DNA of 64,000 nt, from the NCBI GenBank assembly GCA_002964805.2, contig PUDQ02000003.1, positions 3,596,001 to 3,660,000 of the forward strand. The letters run 5' to 3'. A program made the translations under genes and the position numbers. The stretch comes from Trametes villosa (taxonomy: Eukaryota > Basidiomycota > Agaricomycetes > Polyporales > Polyporaceae). This document shows positions 11,280-23,606 of this stretch, piece by piece; position 1 is the first letter of the stretch, and every line of letters starts with the position of its first letter. The notes below the pieces were generated by a model, which saw only the letters and a program-made list of their open reading frames with translations, was not told the origin of the DNA and searched no databases.

Positions 11280-12110
11280 GCAACGGCGTGGATGCGTGTC
11301 TGTCCCTCCCTACGCCTGCGCCCGCCCGCCCTCCCTGCGCCCCTCCCCCCGCCCTCCCTGCGCCCCTCCCCCCGCCCTCCCTGCGCCCCTCCCCCCGCCC
11401 TCCCTGCGCCTGCCCCCCGCCTGCCTGCGCCCTTATTACGTACCTCCCCATCCCTACGCGCATCCCCACCCCTAATATGCGCCTCCCCACAGCTATACGC
11501 ATCGCCACCCCCCGCGCCTGTGGGGCCACCCTACGACTGCACCTGCCTGCCTGTCTGCGTGCCCCCTTCCTGTCACTCTCTACGCCCGCGCCCGCCTGCG
11601 CCCTCTCTACGCCTGCGCCCTCTCTACGCCTGCGCCTCTCTCTACGCCTTTGCCCCTGCCTATGTCTGCGCATACCCCCCTCCCCGCGGCTGCGCCTCGT
11701 CCTGCTCCTCCTCGCTCCTACGCGCCTTCCTGCACCTGCGCCGACCGATACCTGCCTGCCAGTGCGCTGACTGGCGCCCGCCTCTTCTTGCGCCCGCCTC
11801 TTCTTGCGCCCGCCTCTTCTTGCGCCCGCCTCTTCTTGCGCCCGCCTCTTCTTGCGCCCGCCTCTTCTTGCGCCCGCCTCTTCTTGCACCTGCGCCTCCC
11901 CGCGCCTGCACCTGCGCCTATACCTGCGCCTACGCCCCTACCCTCCCCTCGCATGCGTTCGCCTGCCTCCCTTCCCACCTGCGCCGACCAACCCAAGGAC
12001 TGACCGGTGCCTGCTACGACTCGTACCCGCGCCTGTGCGCAGCCTGCACGCGCTCCGACTTGCGATTGCCCGGATATGCCCCTAGCCTGTAGGCCTCGCG
12101 CCTGCCCCTG
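11280..12110. repeat. CT-rich low-complexity block with two minisatellites
   Basis: One strand is almost purine-free through this block. It includes a 23-nt unit (GCCCTCCCTGCGCCCCTCCC plus CCC) repeated three times perfectly from 11328 to 11396 with a partial fourth copy. It also includes a 16-nt unit, listed separately. The long open frames here (for example 11292-12092 and the opposite strand) come from the repeats and should not be taken as genes. Confidence 0.85.
11775..11886. repeat. 16-nt minisatellite, seven perfect copies
   Basis: The unit CGCCCGCCTCTTCTTG is repeated seven times head to tail with no spacer and no mismatch, covering 112 nt. Such perfection in a decayed zone indicates recent expansion or ongoing slippage. 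Confidence 0.95.
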
Positions 12111-14584
12111 CCTATCTTCTGCCCCAACCTGTATATACCTACCTATGCTAGCGCCTGCTGCGACGTGTCTCCTCTAACTCGCACCTACGTGTCTAGCAGA
12201 CTTCGTTATTCCCCGGGCTCCGCTCCTACTAATGCCGCCGCAGTCGCTTCCAGAACGGGCGCGAGCCGCGTGAGCGGCAGCATTGACACTCCCGCGCGCC
12301 CGCGACCTCCAGCCGGCTACCGTCCACCCCGGCAATTCAAAGCCTAAACGCTTCACGCGCACGGCCCACCTCTACAGGCGCAGGGGGCGTCGACACGCTG
12401 CCGCTCCGCACTGGAACCCGCCACACTTGTCGTGCGAGCATAAACCTCGTCTCACCTCGCCTACACCCCCGCCCTAGCTCCCCTTTGATCCCCACCACAA
12501 CCGACGACGAGTGGCGTACACGGGCCCAGCTTAAGTGCATTGACATGACGTCGGAGGCTTTACAGGTGCGTTTGCGACCCATGCCGACGCGGTCTGGACC
12601 CACCACTCCCGGTTCACACAGCCCCGCACCAAACATCTCGACCAGCCGCACCTACACGCGCGGCGGAAGCGGGGAAACACCTACAAGTCGTGGGCTATCT
12701 GGAGATGCGTGAGAGGCTGTGCGCGGTGAGATGGAGATCTATGGGATGGGCAAGGGCAAGGGCCTCGCTTGCAGGTGCGCCCGTCCACTCCTCCCGCTTG
12801 CATCACTGACAGCCCGGCTTCTAGTCGCTCGGGGAATGCCCTCCAGCCGCAAGCGATGGCATGGACGTGCGCGCGCAGACGCCCTCGACATCCTGCGCCG
12901 GGAATGCCGTCAGCTCTTACCCCTCCCCCGACGGTACTCCTGCCGTCCTCCTGCCTTCTCCTGCCTGTCACACCGTGGGGTCGCTCCACACCGGGATTGC
13001 TGAGAAATGGCAACTGAAGCGCGGTGCGCGCCGGTAGGGCGTCCGCTTCCGAGCTGTACCGATGGCGGCGGGTTTCCCGCTCGCCTCTGCCCAGAAAGTA
13101 AGCTATCCTCTGTTTTCTCCTATCCTTGCTCCCATTCCGTAATATAGAGTCAACACCCCCAAGACACATCACGGCACGCACCGCTGTCGGAGCCGTGCAC
13201 CGCCCACAAGGCAGTCGCCCCCGCATACGTCCCCTCCGTCCCGCGCCGCCACCTCACGCCATGAAAACGCCCGCAAAACGGGCGCGACGCCACCCGAACG
13301 CGTGCACGCGTTTCCTGTTGCGACACGCGCCGCGCTTCTGTTACTGGGCACCGCACTCGGCCGACGGCAAGCCCGCGCCCAGGAAGATGCGCCTCCCCAC
13401 CGCGCCCCCACCCCCGGACCGATTTCCCGGGATGCATGCATCAGGGGGCGTGTGCGCTGCACGTCTCACGCCGATCGGGGCAGAATCAATATGTGCGTTT
13501 TTGCACTGTTTCATGGGTGTCAGCGCGAACACCGCGGCGGTGCGCCCCCGCCGCCCGCCCTCCCGCACCGCCACTTTGCACGGGGGCTCGCTTAGACTAG
13601 GGCTATTGAGGAACACCGGTCCCAGGTGCGTGCAATCGGAAGATTGAACTTGGGGTTTTGTGGTCGGCCGCGGGGAGGTTGACTGCTCGAACATCCCCGG
13701 AGCCGTCCGGGGCCGGGCCCCGCGCCCTCTGAACGCCTGCGGCGCGCGCAAAGCATACATACGACGTCATTCGAGCGCGTCGACGTGTCGCCCGTCTTCC
13801 TCGCGTCGCGTTGCGACCCAATCGGCGGGCCCGCCCTTGACGAAACTCGCCGCCTGCGCTCGTATACGTCGTCCGAGCCGTCCCCCCGACTTCGTCCCTC
13901 GCCTGCCTCGTGCTTGCCTAGGTCCCGTCTCGCCCCTCCATCTGCAACCCCTTGTGCCTCCGCCGAAGCTCGCGCCTCCCCCGTGTCGTAAGTCTACTTT
14001 TGATGCCACTGCTGTCTTGCGCTGTCTCCTACTATTCTCTTGCCCTGCCTCACGCTCCTCTGCCTCGCATCTATGACTGGTCTCTCCGCCTCGGCCTGCA
14101 CCCCTGCCTCCTGCGATTCGGCCCCCCTCCCCCTGCCGGCCATCAATCCCCCGCACGTAGCGTAGGAAGCATTGAGGAGTGACGGTGGGTATGCGGGGTG
14201 CTTCGGAACTACGCGGGGGGGAATCGGGACACATAGTAGTGACCTCAGCGTCCCTGTATTGCTGTACGTATCTCAATGGATCCGTCGTTGCGGATACGTG
14301 CAGAGTAGGGCGTATCGGCGCAGAGATGCGCGGATCCTGTGTTTCTGTGTATCTGTAGTACATCTATTAATCTAGTAGCCCGTGCCGCACGTACATGCCA
14401 TGAAGGAATCTGTCCAGATATGCACAGATACGCCCAGAAAGGAGCTGATCCCGCTGGGCCCGAGGCCTTGACCGGTGACCCTTCGTTCGAGTTGATGGTG
14501 TCGCGCATATAGTTTTTGAGACTGGCCGTGCCAGTAGCTAGAGGGCGGCCGCTCGGCGAGTTCGCGCTGCCAGACACCCGAATC
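12111..14584. other. Spacer without recognised genes
   Basis: A 2.5 kb stretch with open frames in several phases (for example 13126-13647 +) but no family motif, no consistent intron set and no VPS16 or repeat A similarity that I can see. It may hold decayed sequence of unknown origin. Confidence 0.4.
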
Positions 14585-15561
14585 GACGGATGCTGAACAG
14601 AACGAAACGAACACGCCGCGAGGTCTTCACGATCCACGGACAAACACAGGCTCGCCGCCGCCGCCGATGGCTGGACGATCGGCGTGTTCGCTCTTCGGAC
14701 CCGCGGCAGTTCGCTTCCCACATGAGATCGCGCACCAGCATCGAGCCACCGCCTCCCCGACCTCGCCGCGGCGAGTGGCTGACCTGCCAGCCGCTGTCCG
14801 TCCACCGAGCCAAACACGCCTCGCCGTTAAGAAAGACGCACCTTCGCCCAACCCACCTCTTCCCACTCCCCCCTACCCCTCCCCCCGCACCGCCCTGTTC
14901 TGTTACGGGCTACGGCTCCTGTCCTGGTAGAAAGCGGACCTGTACGGGTCGTACGGGGACCTGCCACTAGTCCTAGTGTGGCCGGTCCTGTCGGCGGCCC
15001 CCGTGCGCCTCGGCGCGGCGGCGGGTCTTACCTTTGTCGGGCGCCCTGAGCAGCCTCGCTGCCGCCTGGAGAGCTCCTCTAGGCCGGGGGTATTCTCCAG
15101 GCCGTACGAGTGTCTGCGGCGGCCTTCACGTTGCCGCCACGGCGGCGGCGTGGCACGAGATCTGAGGACCGGCGGTGCATCCCCCTCCCTCCGCCTCTAC
15201 CTCTCGTGAGTACTCTACTTCTGTCGCGCAATCTGGATGCTAACTGACTCACGTGTAGATCTTCCCTCAAGCTCTTGTCTCGGCTCCGGAAATGGTACGC
15301 TTCTTTTGGTTGGCCGGCGAGAAGTTCACTTCGTCGTGATTACTCTGGCCGCATGCCTACGGCGTGGCATGTCGTGCCCTTTACTTACAACCTGCGACGT
15401 TAGCCTCGGGCCAACAGCGCGGGTTGTAAGCAACGGGCACAGCGTGGCCGTGGTCGATTGTTGTACGATCTCGAAGTTGAGTTGTCGCGATCTTGATTCT
15501 CTGGGACGTGGTCGTGGGGCGGGGTACCAATGAATCTATAGTATTTGGAGAATGCGTACCA
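14585..15561 (+). repeat. Repeat A, copy 3 (subfamily I)
   Basis: Core nearly identical to copies 1, 2 and 7; the donor GTGAGTAC is at 15207. The hairpin is at 15384-15430, with arms less complementary than in copies 2 and 11 (GACGTT in place of GCTGTT). It is convergent with VPS16 copy 2. Confidence 0.85.
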
Positions 15562-18500
15562 GATTATAGGCTACTACATAGTACACAAATGCCGCGACCT
15601 GTTCGAGCTCCCTCGCTATCGAGTTCGGCCATGACTTCCTCGACTACCTGCGAAGCACATCAATAAGCCAACCACATGCGGAAGAGCGACGTACTCGAGT
15701 ATCCCCTAGTCTCCGCGGTATCCGCACGCCAATCGCCGCACAGGACGTAAAGGTCCGCGCGCTTGTTGCAACCCCGCCGCGCGACGAACATCACGGTCTC
15801 CTTCGGGTGGCCCTCTTCACGAGATGCTCAGAGACTGTCCCGTAGCCGATCGGACTGCGCTTCCAATGCGCGAAGAGCTTGAGGCCCTCGAAGTCGCATA
15901 TCTTTGTCAGCATGTACTAGGCCTTCGCACACCAGAAGCTGTCCAGGACTCGTCAGCTCAAGTCTGCTACGGTGGCGTCAGGAGGGGACTGACCACTTCC
16001 GTGCGTTTGACCATCCCGTTCACGAGGGAGGTAGGCATGATGTCGTTGATAGTCAATTCGAGGAACGCAACCCTGCCGCCCGCCTCCTCATAGCTGTTGC
16101 TGCAGTGTCAATGAACGCAGATGCACTCTCGCCACTCGTACGTCTACGACAGTGCTAGCAAGAGCCTTCACGGACATCGCGTTGGGGGTGCGTTCACCTT
16201 AGCCTCGAACGACTGCCATTATCCCGGCCGCGTTCACGGAAGAGAGCTTCGCGGCGGGTCCCACGTAAGTCGCGCACATATATATGCCTCAATACACTTC
16301 CACCGACGCCTGCACGGGGCATGGCGACGTATCGAGCCAGTGGCGATATCGCCGAGGCAGAGTGCTGCGCTCTGAACGTGCCGGTGGTCCGAGTTATAAA
16401 AGTTGCGGAGCATGTCACGGACCTGCGCGCGCCGCGCGCGCGTACACTTGCAGCAGTCGGCTCAGGAGCGCGAGCGGTGACCTACCTTCCTCAATGAGAC
16501 GGAAGAACAAGCCGAGCGAGGGACACTTCCACGGGCAGAGCGGGACATACAGCGTGCGTTAGTCAGGGGTAGTAAGTGTTTGCGGGTGGAAGCAATGCAT
16601 ACCGAGGTCGGTATTGACGATGTCGACGACCTTGGTGGGCGCAAGCCTATCCCTCCGCATGCCGAGCAGCAGCCGGAGCTGGTTGGATGTGTTCTTCCCG
16701 TGGTCCAGAAGCTGTGTAAGTATCAGCATTGTACCGGTTGACTCTCTATGGAAGCTATATGCGTACCCTCGGCGCGAGCGCCGTCCTGCTCACCTCCCAC
16801 GCACACTTTGCGATATCCGCGTAGCTCACCCCGTCCCCGCCGAGCCGCTTAAACTTCCCGACGATGACTAGGCACAGCGCGTCCCCGCCGTTACGCTCCA
16901 CGTTCTTCCCCGAGCCGGACGCGGCCCGCTTCAGCTTCAAACACACGAGCCTGGCGCGCGCCCAGTTCATGAGCACCGCGTCGGGCGGGAACGCGAGGTA
17001 CGAGAAGATACAAATAAGTTGAACTCGAACAGGTGAAGGTTCTGGGAGAAGAGGCGTGAGATGTGGCCGGTGTGCGAGGCCTAGTTATACCTGTCGGATT
17101 GACTGAAGGTTAGGAGGGTACGCAAGCAAGATATCGATGAACGGGGAAGGCGTACTGCAGCGTAGGAGAGCGGAATGCCAATCTTGGGGAAGCGCATGGT
17201 GTCGAGTACCTTGAGCGCCTGCCTGGCACGCACGAGGTTCGACGGGTCGTACAAGTCTAGGAACGACGGCACGAACTTCGCTGCCTACTACCACGCGCAC
17301 CGCGGTAGCCAGCGTATGTGCTAGGGAGGTCCACGCTGAGCTGCCGTCTCTGCCGATAGGGCTCCCGCTTCCGCGCCGCGGTAGCGAGCTCGGTATGTAT
17401 ACGAGAACATGCTTGCCACCGGGTTCTCGAGCGTGTCGAATGGAACCTTTGGGGTGTAGTCTTGGGCGGCTATGAGCAGGGATTGCAGGCGCGTTCGGGG
17501 AGCCCATTGTTGTGGCCGTAGACGAGGCGTTCGAGCTTGCGGGAATGAGTCGCGAGAACGAATGCTTCGGATACTCCCATTCGCCCTCGGTGGCCGCCGC
17601 GAGATATTCTCCCATGCATCGACAAGGATCGCGAACCGGGACGTCGAACCCGGACGGAAGACAGATACCGAGCACACTGCAAGCACTCAGCGTGTAGACG
17701 TGCATATAGTGGGCACATGGCGGACCTGGGGCATTTTGCACGAGATCGTAAGTGTCGGACCCGATGGTATCAATACCGTCTGGGCCGGTGAATGTTAACG
17801 TCGAGCTAGGGCAGAGTATCTGCAAGGAGGAGCGTACACGTTAACTTAGGGGACCGAGTCGTGCAGTACAGATGCACTTACTGCAAAGTGTTGCCGAGAT
17901 GCCCAGCCAAAACCGCAAGACGGCTCCAGGCAACGAGCACTGCGTCGTTCCAACACCAATCCACCCGCAGCATATCGCCCTCCCTGCCCATGAGCCCAGC
18001 CATGGAGAACTCCGCCAAGCTACGCTTGAAGCCGGTCACGAAGGCGGCCCAGAGCAAGCCCGAGGGTGCCAGCAGCGCAAGTGACTTGCAGTCGATCGGC
18101 GATGAGGACATGGGAGTCAACAAACCGTGTGAGGCGCAACAGTCGAGGCTTTCGAGGAAGTTGTCCACGCTGTAGATAGTCGCGTCCACGGAGAGGAGCA
18201 TTTGGACGTGCCGGGAGATTGTCTGTCTTTGAAGAATGACCGTCCATAGCTGCAGTGACTAGGGCAGCCCTGTGTCATTGTCAAGCTCAGCATACGCACT
18301 CAGGGAAAAACTGAGGTCGTGCGTACCTGCATTCACCAGTGTTCGCCGGTTGGGGAGTACACCTGGTTTTGCGCCGTGGAGAATGCGGGGGCGGCATAGC
18401 CGAACGCGCCGAGCTTCGTCGTATAACGCATGGGCTATCATACTATCAATATGAGCGCATACATGCATGCATAGGGTATGCTACGGACCTAGTAGCTGCC

Positions 18501-18625
18501 ACAGCGATATCCTGCAATAACAAGTCTTCAGGGAGCTGATCAGGAATATGGGTAGAGCTGCATCCCCTGCTGAAGACCGCGTCGTCCTAGGTGGTCTCCC
18601 ATAAGACCGCCGTATATTCCGTCAT
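15562..18625 (-). pseudogene. VPS16: VPS16 pseudogene, copy 2 (full span, decayed)
   Basis: From the ATG at 18625 the frame hits TAG at codon 13. Further along, recognisable pieces include SLALLAPSGLLWAAF with FKRSLAEFSMAG (18.0-18.1 kb), FLDLYDPSNLVRARQALKVLDT (17.2 kb), MNWARARLVCLKLKRAASGSGKN and GDGVSYADIAK (16.8-16.97 kb), and C-terminal pieces down to 15.57 kb. Frameshifts separate the segments. The KLKRAASGSGKN segment is shared with fragment 41575-41945 but differs from copies 1, 3 and 4 (xSKPxASGSxKN). This shows at least two source lineages of VPS16. Confidence 0.88.
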
Positions 18626-19044
18626 AGTCATCGGCGAGAGCAGGTAGAGATGAGGCTGGGAAGACTGTGTGGGTGTAGTTCAAGTTGAGGTCAGCGAGCA
18701 AGGTACCCCGCGCGCTGCGCGCCTACTGTAGCCCGGGAAGCGCCCGTGTCATGGACGCGTCCGGCGCGTGCCTCGCGACTTTCGGACGCATCCTCTCATC
18801 GACGACTCCTCAAGCGGTCAAAATAGTGGAACACCTGAGGCCTGGGTATCTACGAATTGACATGTTTATAAAACGTATGTGCATGGTACACCGCGACCGC
18901 ACGTATTCTCGTCCAAGTTCCAACCTGCTCATGGTTTCTTCCGATCATTCCCTTTTCACATGCACGGCACTCCAGAGGGCGGGTCTCATGTAGTAACTGC
19001 GTGTAAAGTCAGCCACCACGCGCAAGAACAATAAGTGACGCTGG
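18626..19044. other. Spacer upstream of VPS16 copy 2, itself duplicated
   Basis: The stretch contains the former VPS16 promoter side and then sequence around 18830-18990 (ATCTACGAATTGACATG and onward) that resembles 45480-45600 and, more weakly, 26410-26560. The duplicated unit therefore includes this spacer. Confidence 0.5.
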
Positions 19045-20050
19045 ATCCATACTGTCTTCACGGTCTATTTAAGGTAGACTGAACGGGCGTAAACGAACTC
19101 TCCGCCGTGGCCATAAGCTCACGATCGGCGCACACACTGTTCGGCCCACGACAGTTCGCTTTCCGTAGAGATCCCACCAACGTCGATCGCACCGCCGCAG
19201 CCCGCCGCATCCCCAATCGCGCCGCGGCGGAAGACTGACCTGCCAGCCGCCATCCGTATACTGGAACAAACACGCCTCACCGTTAAGAAACTCGCACCTT
19301 CGCCCGACGCACCTCTCCTAACTTCCCCTCCCTCCCCCTCCCGGGCATGCACCGCCCAGTCCTGTTACGAGCTACGGCTTCCATCCGGGTATGAAGCGGA
19401 CCTGTACGGGTCGTACGGGGGTCGGCCACCAGTCCTAGTGTGGTCGGCCCTGTCGGCGGCCCCCGTGCGCTCAAGTGCGGCGGGTCTTACCTTCGTCGGG
19501 CGCCCTGAGCAGCCTCGCTGCCGCCTGGAGAGCTCCTCTAGGTCGGGGGTATTCTCCAGGCCGTACGAGTGCCTGCGGCGGCCTTCACGTTACCGCCACG
19601 GCGGCGACGTGGCAAGAGATGTGGGGACCGGCGGTGCACCCCTCCCTTCAAGTTCGGCTCTACCTCTCGTGAGTACTCCCTGTTGTCGCGCATTCTGGAT
19701 GCTTATTGACTCACATGTAGATCTTCCCTCAAGCTCTTGTCCCGGCGGTTGCTGCATGGGTACGCTTCTTTTGGTTGGCCGGCGAGAAGTTACTTCGTCG
19801 TGATTACTTTGGCGGCATGCCTACAGCGTGGCATGTCGTGCCCTTTACTTACAACCTGCGACGTTAGCCTCGGGCCAACGGCGCGGGTTGTAAGCAATGG
19901 GCACAGCATGGCCGTGGTTGGTTGTTGGACGATCTCGGAGTTGAGTTGTCGCGATATAAATCCTCTGGGACGTGGGCGAGGACGAGGGGCCGAGTCGTTC
20001 CCTGGCTGCAAAACAGTGGGAGTAGGAGTGGTAGCGGATCATCGTGTCTA
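19045..20050 (+). repeat. Repeat A, copy 4 (subfamily III)
   Basis: It shares with copies 8 and 9 the variant leader GTCCTGTTACGAGCTACGGC and the GGGTATGAAGCGGACCTG core start. The donor GTGAGTAC is at 19669 and the hairpin at 19848-19894. The left flank (ACGGGCGTAAACGAACTCTC) matches 45868-45890. It is convergent with VPS16 copy 3. Confidence 0.85.
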
Positions 20051-20084
20051 TAGCGCCGGGACAAACCGCACTATACAGGCTACT

Positions 20085-21294
20085 TCATGGATGTCGCGAC
20101 CCTCGCGGCGTCCTCGAGGCAGAGCACGGCGCTCTCCATGCGCCGGTCGTCCGAGTAGTAGAAGTCATGGAGCATGTCCCGGTTCTGATCGCGTGCGTAC
20201 ACCTGCAGCAGCCAGCTCGCGAGCGCGAGCGGCGACCCGCCCTCCTCGATGAGCTTGAAGAACGAGCCGAGCGACAGCCGTTTCTGGAGGTGGAGGAGGA
20301 CATAGTATACTGCGTGGAGCATGCGTTAGTCAGGTGTATACAATCGGTGGTGCCGGGGCGGACGCGTACCGAGATTGGTGTCGCCGCTCTCGACGGCCTT
20401 CGCGAGCGCGCGCTTTTACTCCTGCATACGGACCAGCGGGGGTACCTGGTCGGATACCTTCGTCTCGCGGTCCAAGAGCTATGCACACAGTGAGCGTTGA
20501 ATATCGCAACAAACGACGTCTTGCGGGGAACCGCGCACGTACCCTAGTCGCGAGCGCCGTCCGCCCCATCTCCCACGCACGCTTCGCGATATCCGCATAG
20601 CTCGCCCCGACCCCGCCGAGCCGCTCGAACTTCTCGACGATCACCTAGCAGAGCACGTCCTCTCCATCGAGCTCCGCGTTCTTCCCCGAGCCGGACGCGG
20701 TCGGCTTCGAGCGCAGGAGCTTTGCGCATGCCCAGGGTTTCAGCACCGCGTCGGGGGGCAGGGCGAGGTACGAGGAGATGCGGAGCGCGAGCAGGTGCAG
20801 GCTCCGGGGGAGGAGGCGGGACATGAGTTGCGCGGGGGAGACCTGTTGTTCCGGATGCTCTTATCTGCCTTCGGCCGTCGAGAGAAGTTCTCCCATACGT
20901 CGAACAGGATTGGAGGGGGCGAGGTCGAGCATAGGCAGCAGGCAGACGAGGCTCTCTAGGTTGTCCACGCTGTAGATCATCGCGTCTACAGAAAGGAGCA
21001 CTTCGACGTGCCGGGAGATTGTCTGGTCTGGGAGAATGCGGGGGCGGCGTGGCCGAGCGCGACGAGCTTCGTCGTATCGTGCATGAAAGCTAGCGTAAGG
21101 TAGGTATTAGCGGGTATCTGCGTAAATAGGCTAGTCTGCGAACCTATGGGCCCGCCATATCGACATCCTGCGACGATGAAGTCAAGTTGCAAGTCTCCAG
21201 AAAGTTTTGCGGGAATAGAGTACAGTTAGCGCCTCCAGTAGACGATCGCGCCATCTTGCATAGCCTCCCATACGACCGCCAGATGTTCTGACAT
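20085..21294 (-). pseudogene. VPS16: VPS16 pseudogene, copy 3 (two internal deletions)
   Basis: The ATG at 21294 opens 22 codons without a stop (MSEHLAVVWEAMQDGAIVYW), then a frameshift gives TAA. After the first two N-terminal exons (HDTTKLVALGHAAPAFSQT), the sequence jumps near 20940 from the propeller (VDNLESL) straight to VCLxPxLDLAP, deleting several hundred bases. A second deletion at the 3' end fuses ESAVLCLEDAARV to ATSMK-stop, removing the last ~240 codons except the terminal five or six. In between, ALATRV, EDALxxxIVEKFERLGG and LLHLQKRLSLGSFFKLIEEGG are well preserved. Confidence 0.88.
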
Positions 21295-21439
21295 GGTTGT
21301 CGGCAAGAGCAAGTAGGCGAGACCGTGAGGACGATGTGGTCGAGGTCAGGGAGCAAGGCACGGGCCCGCGACTCGCGAGGCACACGTCGCGGGCGCTCGC
21401 AGGCGCTCGCCTAGCTGCAGCAAGCGGCACCGAGACGCG

Positions 21440-21570
21440 TATAAGTCGTCGCAGTCTGAGCTTGACTTGAAGCCCATCCAGCGCAAATGGCGGTCTGCTT
21501 AACGCGTGACGTCATAGCTGTGATGCGCTCAAATAGGCGCGCATGTCGCGTCGCGTCGCGCCAAGCGAGC
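21440..21570 (+). repeat. Promoter-like repeat with TGACGTCA, first occurrence
   Basis: It contains the palindrome TGACGTCA at 21507-21514 and then CAAATAGGCGCGCAT. The same order and spacing recur at 24837-24875. At 24.8 kb this block precedes a VPS16 5' fragment on the + strand. Here it points away from copy 3 and no VPS16 follows on the + strand, so it looks like an orphan promoter segment. Confidence 0.5.
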
Positions 21571-22199
21571 ACGACCGAGCAAGCGAAGGCGAGCTCCTTC
21601 GGGCTCAGCTTGCCTGCATCAACGCCCGTCTGGCTCCATATGTAGCACAGCACACCGCGAGAATAGCACACTCGGGCACTTTGTTTCGCACGTGTCTTGT
21701 TGTTATCATGAAAATAACAGGCCAACAGCCTACAAACGAAGTACAGTACATCCTCCTCAACTCGGGGCACGTCTGCCGCCTCCGTCGCAAGTTGCGCGAC
21801 ACGGAGGTCGAGTCGGTATGATCGGCATGAGAGTAGCACTTCGAAAGGATTCGCACGACCTGGTCGAAGAGGTGATCAGCGTGCTGTTCAAGTAGGAAGA
21901 CAACAGGGACGTACAATCGTGCAGAGTCCTATATGCACCCCGGGAACCAGTCCAGGTGAGATGAGGCTGAGGCGGGTGCGGGCCGGGCGGCGTCGTTCGG
22001 TAGGTGTCGGAGCGCCGCCGGTGAATGTTGTATGTCGAGAGCGCGGGGGCAGCACGGCGTCGAGAATAGGAAGGCGAGGAGCACACTGGGTGTGTGTGGG
22101 CAGCGTAGTTGTCGGCGCTGGGGTAGGAGTGGCGCCAGGAGACATGGGGTAGCGGGCGCGTCGTTTCCATGCATGGAGACGCCGCGCGCGCGCATCGAA
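21571..22199. other. Spacer
   Basis: No gene is recognised. On the minus strand, about 21520-21620 encodes KLSPKELAFACSVVLAWRDA, which looks protein-like, but the flanks do not extend it and I cannot name it. Confidence 0.35.
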
Positions 22200-23430
22200 G
22201 TACGTCGGAAGACCTCCCGCATGCATTCGCGAGGTTCCCGGAGAAGATCTAGAGGGACGTCTGTGAAACGATTGCTTATGCCGGTCGCGAGGTACTCACC
22301 AGATGCGGGGATGGACAGAATGTTCGTCCGGGCGATCTTGGCACGCCGGTGAGGACGATGGGGGCATAATCACCGCTCGCGAGGTTGCACTACACACGTG
22401 CAACCCCGATATACGATCTACAAGACATATGTTAGAGGGGATCTGCGAGAAGCGAATGCTGGTACTCACCTGATTACCCAGTGGATGAACAATGAATGAA
22501 AGTTGGACCGCCCGGACAAGTTGACGATGTCGAGGAGGCGGCCAACACGTCTCTCGGCGATCTTGACACGCCGAGAGTCGGATAAGGCAGGAGCGCATCC
22601 TCAACATTGCATGTCCGCATGCATGCAATGCCAGAAGAGGGCCTATGAGAAAATGCGTCAGCGGTGAAAACCAGCAGGCAACAAACAATTCGTGCTTACT
22701 AGGCCATGGAGGTGAGCAATGAACAAGAGTCGAGCCTCCCAGACAGGTTGACAAGGGGAGGCCGATGTCCCTCGCGAGAGCGCAGAGGGGAGGAGACCGT
22801 CGTCGCGTCGTTGAGGGCGATAGCAGTCCCGAGGGAGGCGCAAGGAGTGGCTTTCACCAGAGGGTGACAGGTGAGAGGCGCGTCCCCGCGGTGGCGTCGA
22901 CACAGAGAGCGGTGTCGACGATGTCGATGAACAGGTGAGACGCCAATCTTGGAAGGTGTCTCGATCGGAAGGGTGGGCGAAGCGGAACAACTTCGCCCGG
23001 AGCGGTCGCCAAAGCCGCTCATGCTCGGTGCCCGAGGATCGTCAACCCGTGAACGCGTCGGGCGGTGCGCGACGACGGATGAGATGTCGGGCTCGTGTTG
23101 GCGAAAGACACGCGGCATGCGCAGGCAACGTGAAGGCGGCGCCCACCGCCTCACGATGCCTTGTATGTCGAGCGCGTCTGGGAGAAACAATGGCGGGTCC
23201 GTCGGTGGTGGAATACTCGCGGCCGTGAGCGGAGGCCGCGAAGCCGGCGAACCGCCGTCGCCAGTGAGTATGCGGCGATGGACTTTCTCAAGGCCCATCG
23301 CCAGCCTCAAGCACCGCCGACATTGAAAAAACAAACTGAAAATGGCCAGGATCGGGCTGGGGCGCCGTAGGGATCTTGAGGTGCTAACGCACTGCAACGG
23401 ATCTCATCAGGACGGCAGCGGAAAGGAAAA
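22200..23430 (-). pseudogene. Tandem exon-like units of unknown gene (minus strand)
   Basis: Three related blocks occur near 22290-22360, 22460-22590 and 22690-22800. Read on the minus strand the middle block gives RRVGRLLDIVNLSGRS, the right block gives PLVNLSGRLDS, and the left block is shorter. Two blocks end at a GTGAGTACC donor. A longer open frame (to about 23397) precedes the right block. I do not recognise the family; this could be a tandemly duplicated exon of a decayed gene. Confidence 0.4.
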
Positions 23431-23606
23431 GGGAAATCGGGCTTACCTGGCCAGAAGCTAGAAGAATATTACTACTATCATACTGTCGAGAAGAGAGGGG
23501 TGGGGAGGGAAGCAGAGAGAAGCGGCCGGGATATGGGAATGATCAGGCGTGGCAACAGACGAGGTCGCTTAGAGCATCTTGATATGCTCATGCTTCCTCG
23601 ACGTTG

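Noticed and set aside
11775..11886. CRISPR-like array
   Set aside because: The 16-nt units are contiguous with no spacers, and the genome is eukaryotic; it is a minisatellite.
11292..12092. Long Pro/Leu/Cys/Arg-rich open frame (266 codons) and similar frames on the other strand
   Set aside because: It is produced by the purine-poor minisatellites; no domain, no splice structure, and mirrored low-complexity frames exist on both strands.
13126..13647. 173-codon open frame as a gene
   Set aside because: No motif, no introns in a genome where genes usually have them, and composition like the surrounding GC-rich spacer.
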